The notes under the pieces are model-generated. The model ran no database searches. It was not told where the DNA came from and worked only from the letters and a program-made list of their open reading frames with translations. The position numbers and the translations under genes were made by a program. Shown piece by piece: positions 17,692 to 26,026 of a DNA stretch of 64,000 nucleotides; position 1 is the first letter of the stretch, and each line of letters begins with the position of its first letter. The DNA is from Pseudomonas crudilactis (GTDB lineage: Bacteria > Pseudomonadota > Gammaproteobacteria > Pseudomonadales > Pseudomonadaceae): NCBI RefSeq assembly GCF_013433315.1, contig NZ_WXVV01000004.1, positions 1-64,000 on the forward strand, in the 5' to 3' direction.

Positions 17692-18027
17692 ATGGCCGTC
17701 GAAGTGGTATACCGCAGCAGCCGAGATCTGGAGCGCTTGTTCATGGATAAAGCCGAAGCTGACCGTCATGACAAAATGCTCGAACTGGCCGAATATCTGG
17801 CCGATGTCCTGCAAAAAGCCGTTCCGTCCCTGACTGAACAGCAAGTGGAAGAAGCCGGGATCTACATGGCGAAGAATCGCGATGTGTTCGCCCGGGCGTT
17901 CAAGAGCCAGCCGGATGCACTGTCCGAGCTGCTCAATGCACCGGCCGAACCGGTCGAGAATGCCGAAGCTGCAGAACCTGCGGAAACGCCGGCGAAGCCA
18001 GCCAAAGCGGCAAAAGCGGCCAAGTAA
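17692..18027 (+). CDS. yebG: YebG-family SOS-inducible protein
   Basis: A 111-aa protein. The N-terminal MAVEVVYRSSRDLERLFMDKAEADRHDKMLELAEYL corresponds to the YebG domain of E. coli. An Ala/Lys/Pro-rich tail (AKPAKAAKAAK) follows and is typical of Pseudomonas members. YebG is a small DNA-damage-induced protein with no settled biochemical role. A canonical LexA box precedes the gene and an intrinsic terminator follows, so it is a single-gene SOS unit. Confidence 0.9.
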   Translation: MAVEVVYRSSRDLERLFMDKAEADRHDKMLELAEYLADVLQKAVPSLTEQQVEEAGIYMAKNRDVFARAFKSQPDALSELLNAPAEPVENAEAAEPAETPAKPAKAAKAAK

Positions 18028-18045
18028 GCAATGACCGAATTGAAT

Positions 18046-18077
18046 AGGCCCTGAGTCGATTGGCTCAGGGCCTTTTT
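18046..18077 (+). terminator. Intrinsic terminator of yebG
   Basis: Stem AGGCCCTGAG/CTCAGGGCCT with an eight-nt loop and five Ts, 18 bp after the yebG stop. It may also serve the convergent dehydrogenase gene. Confidence 0.9.
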
Positions 18078-18091
18078 CATGCCTGTGAAAC

Positions 18092-19111
18092 TCAGCGATA
18101 CAAAACTTTCTCCGCCAACTCATCCGCCACCCGCGCCGGCGAACGTTTTTCCGCCTGCGCATGAGCGAACACCTCGGTCAGCCGCGAACTGATCTTCGAC
18201 AGGTGCGCAGTAATCGTCGGCAACTCCTCGCCACGGTGTTTCAGCGAGACGTAGATCAAGCCACCGGCATTGATCACATAATCCGGCGCATACAGAATCC
18301 CGCGCCGTTCCAGTTGATCGGCGACATCCAGATGCGTCAGTTGATTGTTCGCCGAACCCGCCACCGCCGAGCAACGCAGTTGCGTGACGCTGTGGCTGTT
18401 CAGCACACCACCCAGACCGCACGGCGCGAGGATGTCACACGGCGTACTGAGCAACGCATCGTTGGCAATCGGATGCGCGTTGAGCTGTTCCATCGCCAGT
18501 TGCACCTTGCCGTGGTCAATGTCGCTGACCAGCAATTCCGCCCCGGCGGCGTGCAGTTGCTCGGCCAATGCGTAACCGACATTGCCCAGGCCCTGAATCG
18601 CGATGCGCAAGCCTTCGAGATTGTCGCTGCCCAGCCGTGCCATGGCGGTTGCCCGAATGCCGGCAAATACGCCCATTGCCGCGTGCGGTGCCGGGTCGCC
18701 GGCCGAGGTGGTGCTGGTGACATGCTGGGTCTGCTGAGCGATGCAATCCATGTCCGCCACCGAGGTGCCACTGTCGATGGCGGTGATGTAGCGGCCGTCG
18801 AGTTGTTCGATGCAACGGCCAAAGGCTTCGAACAACGAGCCACGGTTTTCCACATGAGCCGGGCGCACGATCACTGCCACGCCACCGCCCTGCGGCAGCC
18901 CCGCCAGCGCGGCCTTGTAGCTCATGCCCTGAGCAAGGCGAATGGCGTCCTCGACGGCCGATTCGTCATTGGGATAGGCAAGATAACGACATCCGCCCAA
19001 GGCTGGCCCGAGGCGACTGTTATGGATGGCAATGACCGCCTTCAACCCGGAGACCGGATCAACGCTAAGGTGCAGCGATTCCAGGCGAGTGCTTTGCATG
19101 AGCGCAAACAT
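18092..19111 (-). CDS. Leu/Glu/Phe/Val dehydrogenase-family protein lacking the catalytic lysine
   Basis: A 339-aa member of the amino-acid dehydrogenase family (leucine dehydrogenase type). The N-terminal dimerisation/substrate domain is LGPALGGCRYLAYPND, and the NAD domain has IQGLGNVGYALAEQL (GxGxxG). K66 in GMSYK, which binds the substrate carboxylate in the family, is kept. The second lysine, normally GGGK and acting as the catalytic base 12 residues further on, is Val78 here (GGGVAVI, codon GTG at 18878-18880). Either the enzyme has lost oxidative deamination or it has a changed role. The rest is full length and shows no decay. It is transcribed alone, convergent to yebG. Confidence 0.8.
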   Translation of the reverse strand: MFALMQSTRLESLHLSVDPVSGLKAVIAIHNSRLGPALGGCRYLAYPNDESAVEDAIRLAQGMSYKAALAGLPQGGGVAVIVRPAHVENRGSLFEAFGRCIEQLDGRYITAIDSGTSVADMDCIAQQTQHVTSTTSAGDPAPHAAMGVFAGIRATAMARLGSDNLEGLRIAIQGLGNVGYALAEQLHAAGAELLVSDIDHGKVQLAMEQLNAHPIANDALLSTPCDILAPCGLGGVLNSHSVTQLRCSAVAGSANNQLTHLDVADQLERRGILYAPDYVINAGGLIYVSLKHRGEELPTITAHLSKISSRLTEVFAHAQAEKRSPARVADELAEKVLYR

Positions 19112-19296
19112 CGTTGGGCTCCCGAATCACTTCTTGTAGAACGCCAGTATAGGCTTGCGCCCGAAAATTGCTGGAGCGCACCGGAATAAGCGCCCGCGTC
19201 GACAACGACTTTGCGGCATAACCCGACACCGGTGTTGCGAGGCACTGGACGAATGACACGGACCGGGCTAAAACGAGGCATTCCCCGGAGATTTCG

Positions 19297-20100
19297 ATGA
19301 GTGCGCGTCAACGTTTTTTCGAATGCCTGCACCGTTCACCGCCCGCGCTGTTCGAAGCCGCGCTGTGGATGGCGGCCGAGCACGAAAAAGCGGTCGATCC
19401 CGACGCGCTGCTGCACGAATTCAAAGAACTGCAACAGCGGGTCAGTTACGGCTTGCCGATGCTGCCGGTCAGTGAGCTGGCGCAACCTTTGTTACGCCGC
19501 ATGACCGATCTGGGTTTTGCACAGGACGACTTTCTGCCGTTGCGCCCACAGGCTGCATTGCTGCACAAAGTGTTGCAGACTCGTCGCGGCCAGCCGTTGA
19601 CGTTGGCGCTGATTGCTCTGGAACTGGCGCGCAGCCTGGAAATTCCGCTGGTCGGGGTCAACTTTCCCGGGCACTTCCTGTTGCGGGTGCCCGGTGCCGA
19701 TCACTTGCTGGATCCCTGCGGTGGCCGGCGGTTGTATCCCAATGATTGTCGCGAGCTGTTGCAGCGCCAGTACGGGCCGAACATGAAGCTCAACGCCGAG
19801 CATCTGCTGACCGCCACACCGCAGCAGATGCTACAGCGCCTGTCGCGCAACCTGCGCCAATTGCACCTGACCCATGATGACTTTATTGCTGCGCTGATCG
19901 ACGCCGAGCGCGTCCTCGAACTGGGTGACGCTGGCGCCGCCGATTATCTGGCCCGTGCCAGTCTGTATCAGCGGCTCGACTGCCCGAATGCCGAGCGCTT
20001 CGATCTGGAGCATGCGTTGCTGCTCAGCGATGATCCGATTCAGCGCCTGCGCCTGACAGAACGCCTCAGCCACCTGCCGCCCAACTCAGTCGTCCACTGA
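19297..20100 (+). CDS. SirB1-family transglutaminase-like protein
   Basis: A 267-aa protein of the SirB1/YchA family, with a transglutaminase-like core and a TPR-like C-terminus. The core pattern is RRGQPLTLALIALELARSLEIPLVGVNFPGHFLLRV, followed by LLDPCGGRRLY. The usual catalytic Cys position is not evident in the expected place, so enzymatic activity is doubtful, as for most family members. Start ATG 19297 is preceded by CCCGGAGATTTCG. The function is not established. Confidence 0.75.
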   Translation: MSARQRFFECLHRSPPALFEAALWMAAEHEKAVDPDALLHEFKELQQRVSYGLPMLPVSELAQPLLRRMTDLGFAQDDFLPLRPQAALLHKVLQTRRGQPLTLALIALELARSLEIPLVGVNFPGHFLLRVPGADHLLDPCGGRRLYPNDCRELLQRQYGPNMKLNAEHLLTATPQQMLQRLSRNLRQLHLTHDDFIAALIDAERVLELGDAGAADYLARASLYQRLDCPNAERFDLEHALLLSDDPIQRLRLTERLSHLPPNSVVH

Positions 20101-20155
20101 AAACGCTCGCGATAGCGGTGTGTCAGGCAACGAATGTACTGACAGAAACACCGCC

Positions 20156-20244
20156 TTCGCGAGCAAGCTCGCTCCCACAGGTTTGGTGTGGACCTAAATT
20201 ATCGGCTCGGCACACATCACTGTGGGAGCGAGCTTGCTCGCGAA
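20156..20244. repeat. REP pair (inverted)
   Basis: Inverted REP copies at 20156-20179 and 20221-20244, between the convergent SirB1-like and MFS genes. A third REP copy lies at 20285-20308 inside the MFS coding region. Confidence 0.9.
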
Positions 20245-20265
20245 GCAGACGGCGCGGTCTTTCAG

Positions 20266-21636
20266 TTAAACCGCGTTATCGTTCTTCGCTAGCAGGCTAG
20301 CTCCCACAGGAGATTGCGCTGTGTCGGTGGGCGAACGCACCTGAATGATCAGCAGCGCGGCAATCACCGCCGGGATCGCACAGAAGAAGAAAATCTGCGC
20401 CACCGGAATGTGCATTGCCAACAACAGGCTGCCGAACAGCGGCCCGAGAATCGAACCGAAGCGCCCCACGCCCAATGCCCAACCGGTGCCGGTCGCGCGC
20501 ACATGCGCCGGGTAGAAGTTACTGGCAAACGCATTCAGCGTCAGTTGCCCGCCGATGATGCAGAACCCGGCGGCAAACACGCAGGCTACCAGATACCGCG
20601 GATTGTCATGATTGAGTCCGAGCAGAATCGTGCACAGCGCCGCGCCCGCCAGCACCGCTGACAACAGACGCACCTTGCGCTTCAAGCGGTCGGCGAACCA
20701 CGCCATGCAGATCGCGCCCAACGTACCGGCGAAGAGGAACATCGACGTCACCAGATTGGCTTCGTTGAGTTTCAGGCCACTTTCCAGCAGCAGCGTCGGC
20801 AGCCAGCTGATCATGAAGTACAGCAGAATCAGGCTGACGAAAAACGTCGCCCAGATCAGCAAGGTCGGCCGCGCGTAACCGTTGCGGAACAACTCGACCA
20901 CCGTTAGCTTGCTGCCCTGCTCGCGTTCGTTCTGTTCTAGGCTGGCAACGGGCGGTTGCCAGTCCGGCAACATCCGCGCGGTGACTTTGCGCAGTCGCGC
21001 GTATGGCGGCGCATCACGCAGCAGGCGTGGCAGCGACTCCGGCAGCATCCACCACAGAAACGGAAACAGCAGCAACGGCGTGACGCCACCGGCGAGGAAC
21101 ACCGCTTGCCAACCGAATTGGTCGATGAACCCGGCGGCGACGAAACCACCCGCTGCCCCGCCGAACGAGAAGCCACACGCAGCCAGCGTCACCATCAACG
21201 TGCGCAGGCGCGGCGGCGAATATTCCGACATCAGCGCCATTGCACTGGGCATCGCCCCGCCCATGCCGATGCCGCAGATAAAGCGCGCGATCATCAGCGT
21301 GTTAAGCGAATCGGCGAAGACCATCAACACTGTCAGGCTGGCGTAGATCAAGACGCACGCGAGCAGAATCCGCCGCACACCGAAACGGTCAGCCAGTGGC
21401 GTGACCGCCAGCGAACCGAGGGTCAGGCCCAGCAGGTTGGCGCTGAACACCGGGCCGAACGCAGACTTTTCCAGGCCCCAATCCTGCGCCAGCGCGGGCA
21501 CCACATAACCGAGCACCTGGGCGTCATAGCCATCGGTAACGAGCAGCAAGGCGAGCAGGATCAAGAGCAACCACTGATATCGGGACACAGGACGGGCGTC
21601 GAGTGCCGCCCGGAAGCTGGCAATCTGGTTGTGCAT
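20266..21636 (-). CDS. MFS transporter, aromatic acid:H+ symporter (AAHS) type
   Basis: A 456-aa 12-helix major-facilitator protein. The opening RYQWLLLILLALLLVTDGYDAQVLGYVVPALAQDWG matches the AAHS (PcaK-like) helix-1 motif with its DGYD, followed by PLADRFGVRR in the loop 2-3 region. It lies downstream of the homogentisate genes on the same strand, so the substrate is probably an aromatic acid feeding homogentisate. The exact ligand is unknown. The last residues (PVGASLLAKNDNAV) are translated from a REP element at 20285-20308, so the natural C-terminus has been extended or replaced by repeat DNA. Confidence 0.85.
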   Translation of the reverse strand: MHNQIASFRAALDARPVSRYQWLLLILLALLLVTDGYDAQVLGYVVPALAQDWGLEKSAFGPVFSANLLGLTLGSLAVTPLADRFGVRRILLACVLIYASLTVLMVFADSLNTLMIARFICGIGMGGAMPSAMALMSEYSPPRLRTLMVTLAACGFSFGGAAGGFVAAGFIDQFGWQAVFLAGGVTPLLLFPFLWWMLPESLPRLLRDAPPYARLRKVTARMLPDWQPPVASLEQNEREQGSKLTVVELFRNGYARPTLLIWATFFVSLILLYFMISWLPTLLLESGLKLNEANLVTSMFLFAGTLGAICMAWFADRLKRKVRLLSAVLAGAALCTILLGLNHDNPRYLVACVFAAGFCIIGGQLTLNAFASNFYPAHVRATGTGWALGVGRFGSILGPLFGSLLLAMHIPVAQIFFFCAIPAVIAALLIIQVRSPTDTAQSPVGASLLAKNDNAV

Positions 21637-21690
21637 CGCAAGGTACCTGTTTTGTTTTTATGATTTTTTGGTGTCGCATCCGAGACCCCT

Positions 21691-21779
21691 TGTGGGAGCG
21701 AGCTTGCTCGCGAAAGCGGTGTATCAGGTATATAAATGTTGCCTGACAGACCGTCTTCGCGAGCAAGCTCGCTCCCACA
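21691..21779. repeat. REP pair (inverted)
   Basis: Inverted REP copies at 21691-21714 and 21756-21779, between the MFS gene and maiA. They probably set different expression levels for the transporter and the catabolic genes. Confidence 0.9.
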
Positions 21780-21782
21780 GGG

Positions 21783-22418
21783 TTACGGTGTATCTGGTTG
21801 ATTGGCCGGATGGGCCTTGATGAACGCTGGATGTTCAGCCGCCAGTGCGGCGACCCGGCGGATTTTCGGATACGCCTCAAGGCTGACGTTGAACCGCTCT
21901 GCCGCATACAACTGCGGAATCAGGTAAACATCAGCCACGCACGGCCACTCGCCGAAACAGAAACCCTCGTCGCCAATCAACGGCTCCACTGTCGCCAGCC
22001 CTTGGCTGATCCAGTGACTGATCCACTCGACCACCTGCGGCTCGTCTAGCCCCAATTGGCGCAGGCGATTAAGCACACTGACGTTGTGCAGCGGATGTAC
22101 ATCGCAACCGATCACCGCCGCCACTCCCCGCACCTGCGCACGGGCGAGCAGATCCTCAGGCAGCAACGGCACCTGTGGATAACGTTCCTCCAGATACTCG
22201 ATGATCGCCGGCGACTGAATCAGCAAACCGCCTTCGTCAGTTCGCAAGGCCGGCACCCGGCCCTGCGGGTTGATCGCCAGATACGCCGCTTGCCGATGCT
22301 CGCCACCCAGCGGCGCGATCAGATTGACCGGCACCGCCTGATAGTCGAGCCCCTTCAGCGCCAGCGCGATTCGCACCCGGTACGACGAAGTGGAACGGTA
22401 ATAGGTATAGAGATCCAT
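21783..22418 (-). CDS. maiA: Maleylacetoacetate isomerase (zeta-class GST)
   Basis: A 211-aa glutathione-dependent enzyme that isomerises maleylacetoacetate to fumarylacetoacetate, also called hmgC. The N-terminal thioredoxin-like domain starts MDLYTYYRSTSSYRVRIALALKG, carrying the SSxxxRVR signature with the catalytic Ser (SS at about 10-12). The helical C-terminal domain contains CDVHPLHNVSVL. It sits 12 bp after the fumarylacetoacetase gene and is third in the hmgA-hmgB-hmgC operon. The stop lies right at a REP boundary. Confidence 0.93.
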   Translation of the reverse strand: MDLYTYYRSTSSYRVRIALALKGLDYQAVPVNLIAPLGGEHRQAAYLAINPQGRVPALRTDEGGLLIQSPAIIEYLEERYPQVPLLPEDLLARAQVRGVAAVIGCDVHPLHNVSVLNRLRQLGLDEPQVVEWISHWISQGLATVEPLIGDEGFCFGEWPCVADVYLIPQLYAAERFNVSLEAYPKIRRVAALAAEHPAFIKAHPANQPDTP

Positions 22419-22430
22419 AAGCCGCTCCTG

Positions 22431-23735
22431 TCAGCGCGCCGCCAGCACTTTGCCGCGGCACTCGCCGAAGCCGATCGAAGCAAAACCATCACGAGCACAA
22501 CGCGCGCGCAGAATGATTTCGTCACCGTCCTCAAGGAATTTGCGCACTTCGCCAGAGGCCAGTTCGATCGGCTTTTTGCCGCCCTCGGTGATTTCCAGCA
22601 GACTGCCGAACTGACCGTTCTCAGGGCCGGACAAAGTGCCAGAACCGAACAGGTCACCGGCCTGCAACTGGCAACCGTTGACGCTGTGGTGCGCGACCAT
22701 TTGCGCGACGGTCCAGTACATGTAGCGGGTGTTGCTCAGGGTCAGGCGATGGGCCGGCAGGTTCTGCTCGCGCATGGCTTCGGTGAGCAACAGCACTTCC
22801 AGTTCGATGTCGAAGGCACCACCGTCCTGATCACGCTTGTCGAACAGATACGGCAGCGGCTGCGGATCACCTTCAGGGCGCGCCGGTTGCGCGGTGCGGA
22901 ACGGCTCCAGCGCTTCGGCAGTGACGACCCACGGCGACACACTGGTAATGAAACTCTTGGACAGGAACGGGCCCAGCGGCTGGTATTCCCACGCCTGAAT
23001 ATCACGCGCCGACCAGTCGTTGAGCAGGCAGAAACCGGCGATGTGATCGGCCGCGTCACCGATGGCGATCGAATCGCCCATCTCGTTGCCCTGACCGATC
23101 CAGATGCCCAGTTCCAGCTCATAGTCCAGACGTGCGCACGGGCCAAACGTCGGCTCGGTCTGACCGGCCGGCAAGGTCTGTCCTTTCGGACGACGCACGT
23201 CGGTGCCGGATGCACGCACAGTGGAGGCGCGACCGTGATAACCGATCGGCACATGCTTGTAGTTCGGCAACAGCGGGTTATCCGGACGGAACAGTTTGCC
23301 GACGTTCTGCGCGTGCTCGATACCGACGTAGAAGTCAGTGTAATCGCTGATGCGTGCCGGCAGATGCAGTTGGCAATCGGCAGCCAGTGGCAGCAGTTTC
23401 GCGCCTTGGGCTTCGATGTTGCCGCGATGCGTGCTGCCTTCACTGAACAGTTCCAGCAGACGCTCTCGCAAGGCCACACGAGCGTCGCGACCAAGTTCGA
23501 AGAATGCGTTCAACTGGCCGCCGTGCATGGCTTCGACTGCACTGCGCGCAGCACCGTCGAACAGCCCGGCTTCCAGCGCCACTTGCAGATCGAAGATGTG
23601 TTCGCCAATTGCCACGCCTGCACGCGGCGCCGAACCGTTAAGGCTGAACACGCCCAACGGCAGGTTCTGCAACGGGAAATCTGTGTGGCCATTGGCCGAA
23701 GCGACCCAACTGCGGGTGATGGAATTCTGTGTCAT
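22431..23735 (-). CDS. fahA: Fumarylacetoacetase
   Basis: A 434-aa enzyme that hydrolyses fumarylacetoacetate to fumarate and acetoacetate, the last step of tyrosine degradation (also hmgB). It has the N-terminal SH3-like domain (DFPLQNLPLGVFSL) and the C-terminal FAH catalytic domain (ARISDYTDFYVGIEHAQNVG, YELELGIWIGQGNEMG, DWSARDIQAWEYQPLGPFLSKSF). The metal-binding D/E residues and the catalytic His are in place. It starts three bases after the hmgA stop, so it is translationally coupled. Confidence 0.95.
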   Translation of the reverse strand: MTQNSITRSWVASANGHTDFPLQNLPLGVFSLNGSAPRAGVAIGEHIFDLQVALEAGLFDGAARSAVEAMHGGQLNAFFELGRDARVALRERLLELFSEGSTHRGNIEAQGAKLLPLAADCQLHLPARISDYTDFYVGIEHAQNVGKLFRPDNPLLPNYKHVPIGYHGRASTVRASGTDVRRPKGQTLPAGQTEPTFGPCARLDYELELGIWIGQGNEMGDSIAIGDAADHIAGFCLLNDWSARDIQAWEYQPLGPFLSKSFITSVSPWVVTAEALEPFRTAQPARPEGDPQPLPYLFDKRDQDGGAFDIELEVLLLTEAMREQNLPAHRLTLSNTRYMYWTVAQMVAHHSVNGCQLQAGDLFGSGTLSGPENGQFGSLLEITEGGKKPIELASGEVRKFLEDGDEIILRARCARDGFASIGFGECRGKVLAAR

Positions 23736-23738
23736 GGG

Positions 23739-25043
23739 TTATCTCCGGGTCGGGTCGAACGTGGCGGGCAGCGTGGCCCAGCAAGCGTCGTAAGTGGATT
23801 GCAGTTGCGGGCAGTCGAGGGCGAAACGGCTTGGGCGCAGCACCTGGCTGGTCTCGAACATGAAGGCCATGGTGTTGTCGATTTTCGCCGGTTTGAGCTC
23901 GGCGTTGATCGCTTTGGTGCAGGTCTCGCCATCCGGGCCATGAGCGCTCATGCAACTGTGCAGCGAAGCACCGCCGGGCACGAAACCTTCGGCCTTGGCG
24001 TCATATTCGCCCTGGATCAAACCCATGAATTCGTTCATCAGGTTGCGGTGGAACCAGGGTGGCCGGAAGGTGTTTTCGGCAACCATCCAGCGTGGCGGGA
24101 AGATCACGAAGTCGAGGTTGGCCAAGCCGTGCACGCTGGTTGGCGAAGTCAACACAGTGAAGATCGACGGGTCCGGGTGATCGAAACTGACCGTGCCGAT
24201 GGTGTTGAAACGGCGCAGGTCGTATTTGTACGGCACGTTATTGCCGTGCCAGGCGACCACGTTCAGCGGCGAGTGATTGAGTTCGGTGGCCCACAACTGG
24301 CCGAGGAATTTCTGCACCAGCGTGGTCGGTTGCTGGAGGTTTTCGTAGGCGGCGACCGGGCTCAGGAAATCGCGCGGATTGGCCAGACCGTTACTGCCGA
24401 TCGGCCCCAGATCCGGCAAGCGCAGCGGCGCACCGTGGTTCTCGGCGACATAACCGCGCGCTTGCGGGTCAAGCAGTTCAACGCGAAATTTCAGCCCGCG
24501 TGGCAGCACAACGATTTCCAGCGGCGCCACTTCCAGCACACCCAGTTCGGTGGCGATGCGCAGACGGCCGAGTTGCGGCACCAGCAGCAGTTCACCGTCG
24601 GCGTTGAAGAATACGCGCTCCATCGAACGGTTGGCGGCATAGTTGTAGATGCTGATCCCGGCCGGCTTCTCGGCGCCAGCGTTGGCGGCCATGCTCACCA
24701 GTCCGTCGATGAAATCGGTCGGTTCGGCCGGGATCTCCAGCGGGTTCCAGCGCAGGCGATTGGGGGTCACTTCACCCAACGGGCCACCGGCCAGTTGTCG
24801 CTCCAGTTTGACGAAGGCCGGGTGATTGGCCGACGGCTGAATGCGGTACATCCAGGTGCGCCGCGCTTCACTGCGGGTCATGGTGAACGCGGTACCGGAA
24901 AACAATTCGGTGTAGAGGCCGTAAGGGGCTTTTTGCGGGGAGTTCTGGCCGACGGGCAGCGCGCCGGGCAAGGCTTCAGTGCTGAATTCGTTGCCAAAAC
25001 CGGACTGATAGGCCAAGGCCTGCGCGGTTGAATCGAGGTTCAT
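23739..25043 (-). CDS. hmgA: Homogentisate 1,2-dioxygenase
   Basis: A 434-aa Fe(II) dioxygenase that opens the ring of homogentisate to maleylacetoacetate. Family signatures include [27 protein letters not shown] at the start, the iron ligands in [14 protein letters not shown] and in [25 protein letters not shown], and the [15 protein letters not shown] segment. I use the ATG at 25043, preceded by AGGAGGCTCC; an upstream in-frame ATG at 25103 would fall close to the operator. It is first in the hmg operon, divergent from hmgR. Confidence 0.95.
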   Translation of the reverse strand: MNLDSTAQALAYQSGFGNEFSTEALPGALPVGQNSPQKAPYGLYTELFSGTAFTMTRSEARRTWMYRIQPSANHPAFVKLERQLAGGPLGEVTPNRLRWNPLEIPAEPTDFIDGLVSMAANAGAEKPAGISIYNYAANRSMERVFFNADGELLLVPQLGRLRIATELGVLEVAPLEIVVLPRGLKFRVELLDPQARGYVAENHGAPLRLPDLGPIGSNGLANPRDFLSPVAAYENLQQPTTLVQKFLGQLWATELNHSPLNVVAWHGNNVPYKYDLRRFNTIGTVSFDHPDPSIFTVLTSPTSVHGLANLDFVIFPPRWMVAENTFRPPWFHRNLMNEFMGLIQGEYDAKAEGFVPGGASLHSCMSAHGPDGETCTKAINAELKPAKIDNTMAFMFETSQVLRPSRFALDCPQLQSTYDACWATLPATFDPTRR

Positions 25044-25120
25044 GGAGCCTCCTGAACAGGGAGTCGGCAGTGGCCCATCGCTCTGGCTCAGAGGTTTCGG
25101 CACGCCGGGGTTGTTATTAT

Positions 25121-25146
25121 CGTAATTCGATTACGCATAACGTAAT
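25121..25146. promoter_or_regulatory. Probable HmgR operator
   Basis: A perfect 15-bp palindrome CGTAATTCGATTACG (25121-25135) is followed by another CGTAAT half-site at 25141-25146. It is centred in the 164-bp gap between divergent hmgA and hmgR. In P. putida the IclR-type HmgR represses hmgABC by binding a palindrome in this promoter. Confidence 0.7.
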
Positions 25147-25207
25147 TTGCTCGCTATCCAGCGTCAAGCTATAAAGACGCCCATTCGTTTCGGAACCCGG
25201 CCGCACC

Positions 25208-26008
25208 ATGGAAAAAACCAGCGACAGCAACGGCAAACAGAAAGTCCGCTCCGCCGAAGTCGGCACCGACATCCTCAAGGCCCTGGCCGAGTTGTCGCCG
25301 TCGACTTCGTTGTCGCGGTTGGCCGAACATGTGCAGATGCCGGCGAGCAAGGTCCACCGCTATCTGCAGGCGCTGATCGCTTCGGGTTTTGCCGAGCAGA
25401 ACGCCGCCACCAACCATTACGGCCTCGGCCGCGAAGCGCTACGCGTTGGCCTTGCCGCCCTAAACAGTATGGACGTACTGAAAGTCGCCGCCCTGCCGCT
25501 AGCCGAACTACGCGACGAACTCAACGAAACCTGCTTTCTGGCGGTGTGGGGCAATCAGGGCGCAACCGTTGTGCACATCGAACCGGCGGTGCGCGCAGTG
25601 ACGGTGGTGACGCAACTGGGTTCAGTGCTGCCGCTGCTCAGCTCATCGACCGGGCTGGTATTCAGCGCCTATCTGCCGCATCGGGAAACCGACGATTTGC
25701 GCGAACTGGAAATCGCCGCTGTCGATCATCCTTTGAAGGACGAAAAAGCCTACGCGACGCTGTGTGAACAGATCCGCGAACGCGGTCTGCATCATGTGCA
25801 TGGTTTGCTGATGCCGGGTGTGGATGCGTTGTCCGCACCGGTATTCAACGCCGTCGGCCAGGTCGCAGCGGTGCTGACCATCGTTGGCCCGACCTCGCTG
25901 TTCCACGCCGACGAAAACGGCCCGGCGGCGCAGCGGTTGCTGGCTGCGACGCGGGCCGTGAGTTGGCGGATGGGATTTGATGCGGACAGCCCTCCTGACG
26001 TCCGCTAG
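25208..26008 (+). CDS. hmgR: IclR-family repressor of homogentisate catabolism
   Basis: A 266-aa IclR regulator. The N-terminal winged HTH (residues 10-70, VGTDILKALAELSPSTSLSRLAEHVQMPASKVHRYLQALIASGFAEQ) is followed by a GAF-like effector domain (LRDELNETCFLAVWGNQGATVVHIEP). Divergent from hmgA across a palindromic site. By position and family it is HmgR, which is released from DNA by homogentisate in P. putida. Confidence 0.88.
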   Translation: MEKTSDSNGKQKVRSAEVGTDILKALAELSPSTSLSRLAEHVQMPASKVHRYLQALIASGFAEQNAATNHYGLGREALRVGLAALNSMDVLKVAALPLAELRDELNETCFLAVWGNQGATVVHIEPAVRAVTVVTQLGSVLPLLSSSTGLVFSAYLPHRETDDLRELEIAAVDHPLKDEKAYATLCEQIRERGLHHVHGLLMPGVDALSAPVFNAVGQVAAVLTIVGPTSLFHADENGPAAQRLLAATRAVSWRMGFDADSPPDVR

Positions 26009-26026
26009 TCAGCACCTAGTCATGGC

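Noticed and set aside
22056..25031. A 991-codon open frame on the plus strand across maiA, fahA and hmgA
   Set aside because: Shadow of the hmg operon. No recognisable domain, and the three genes beneath are certain.
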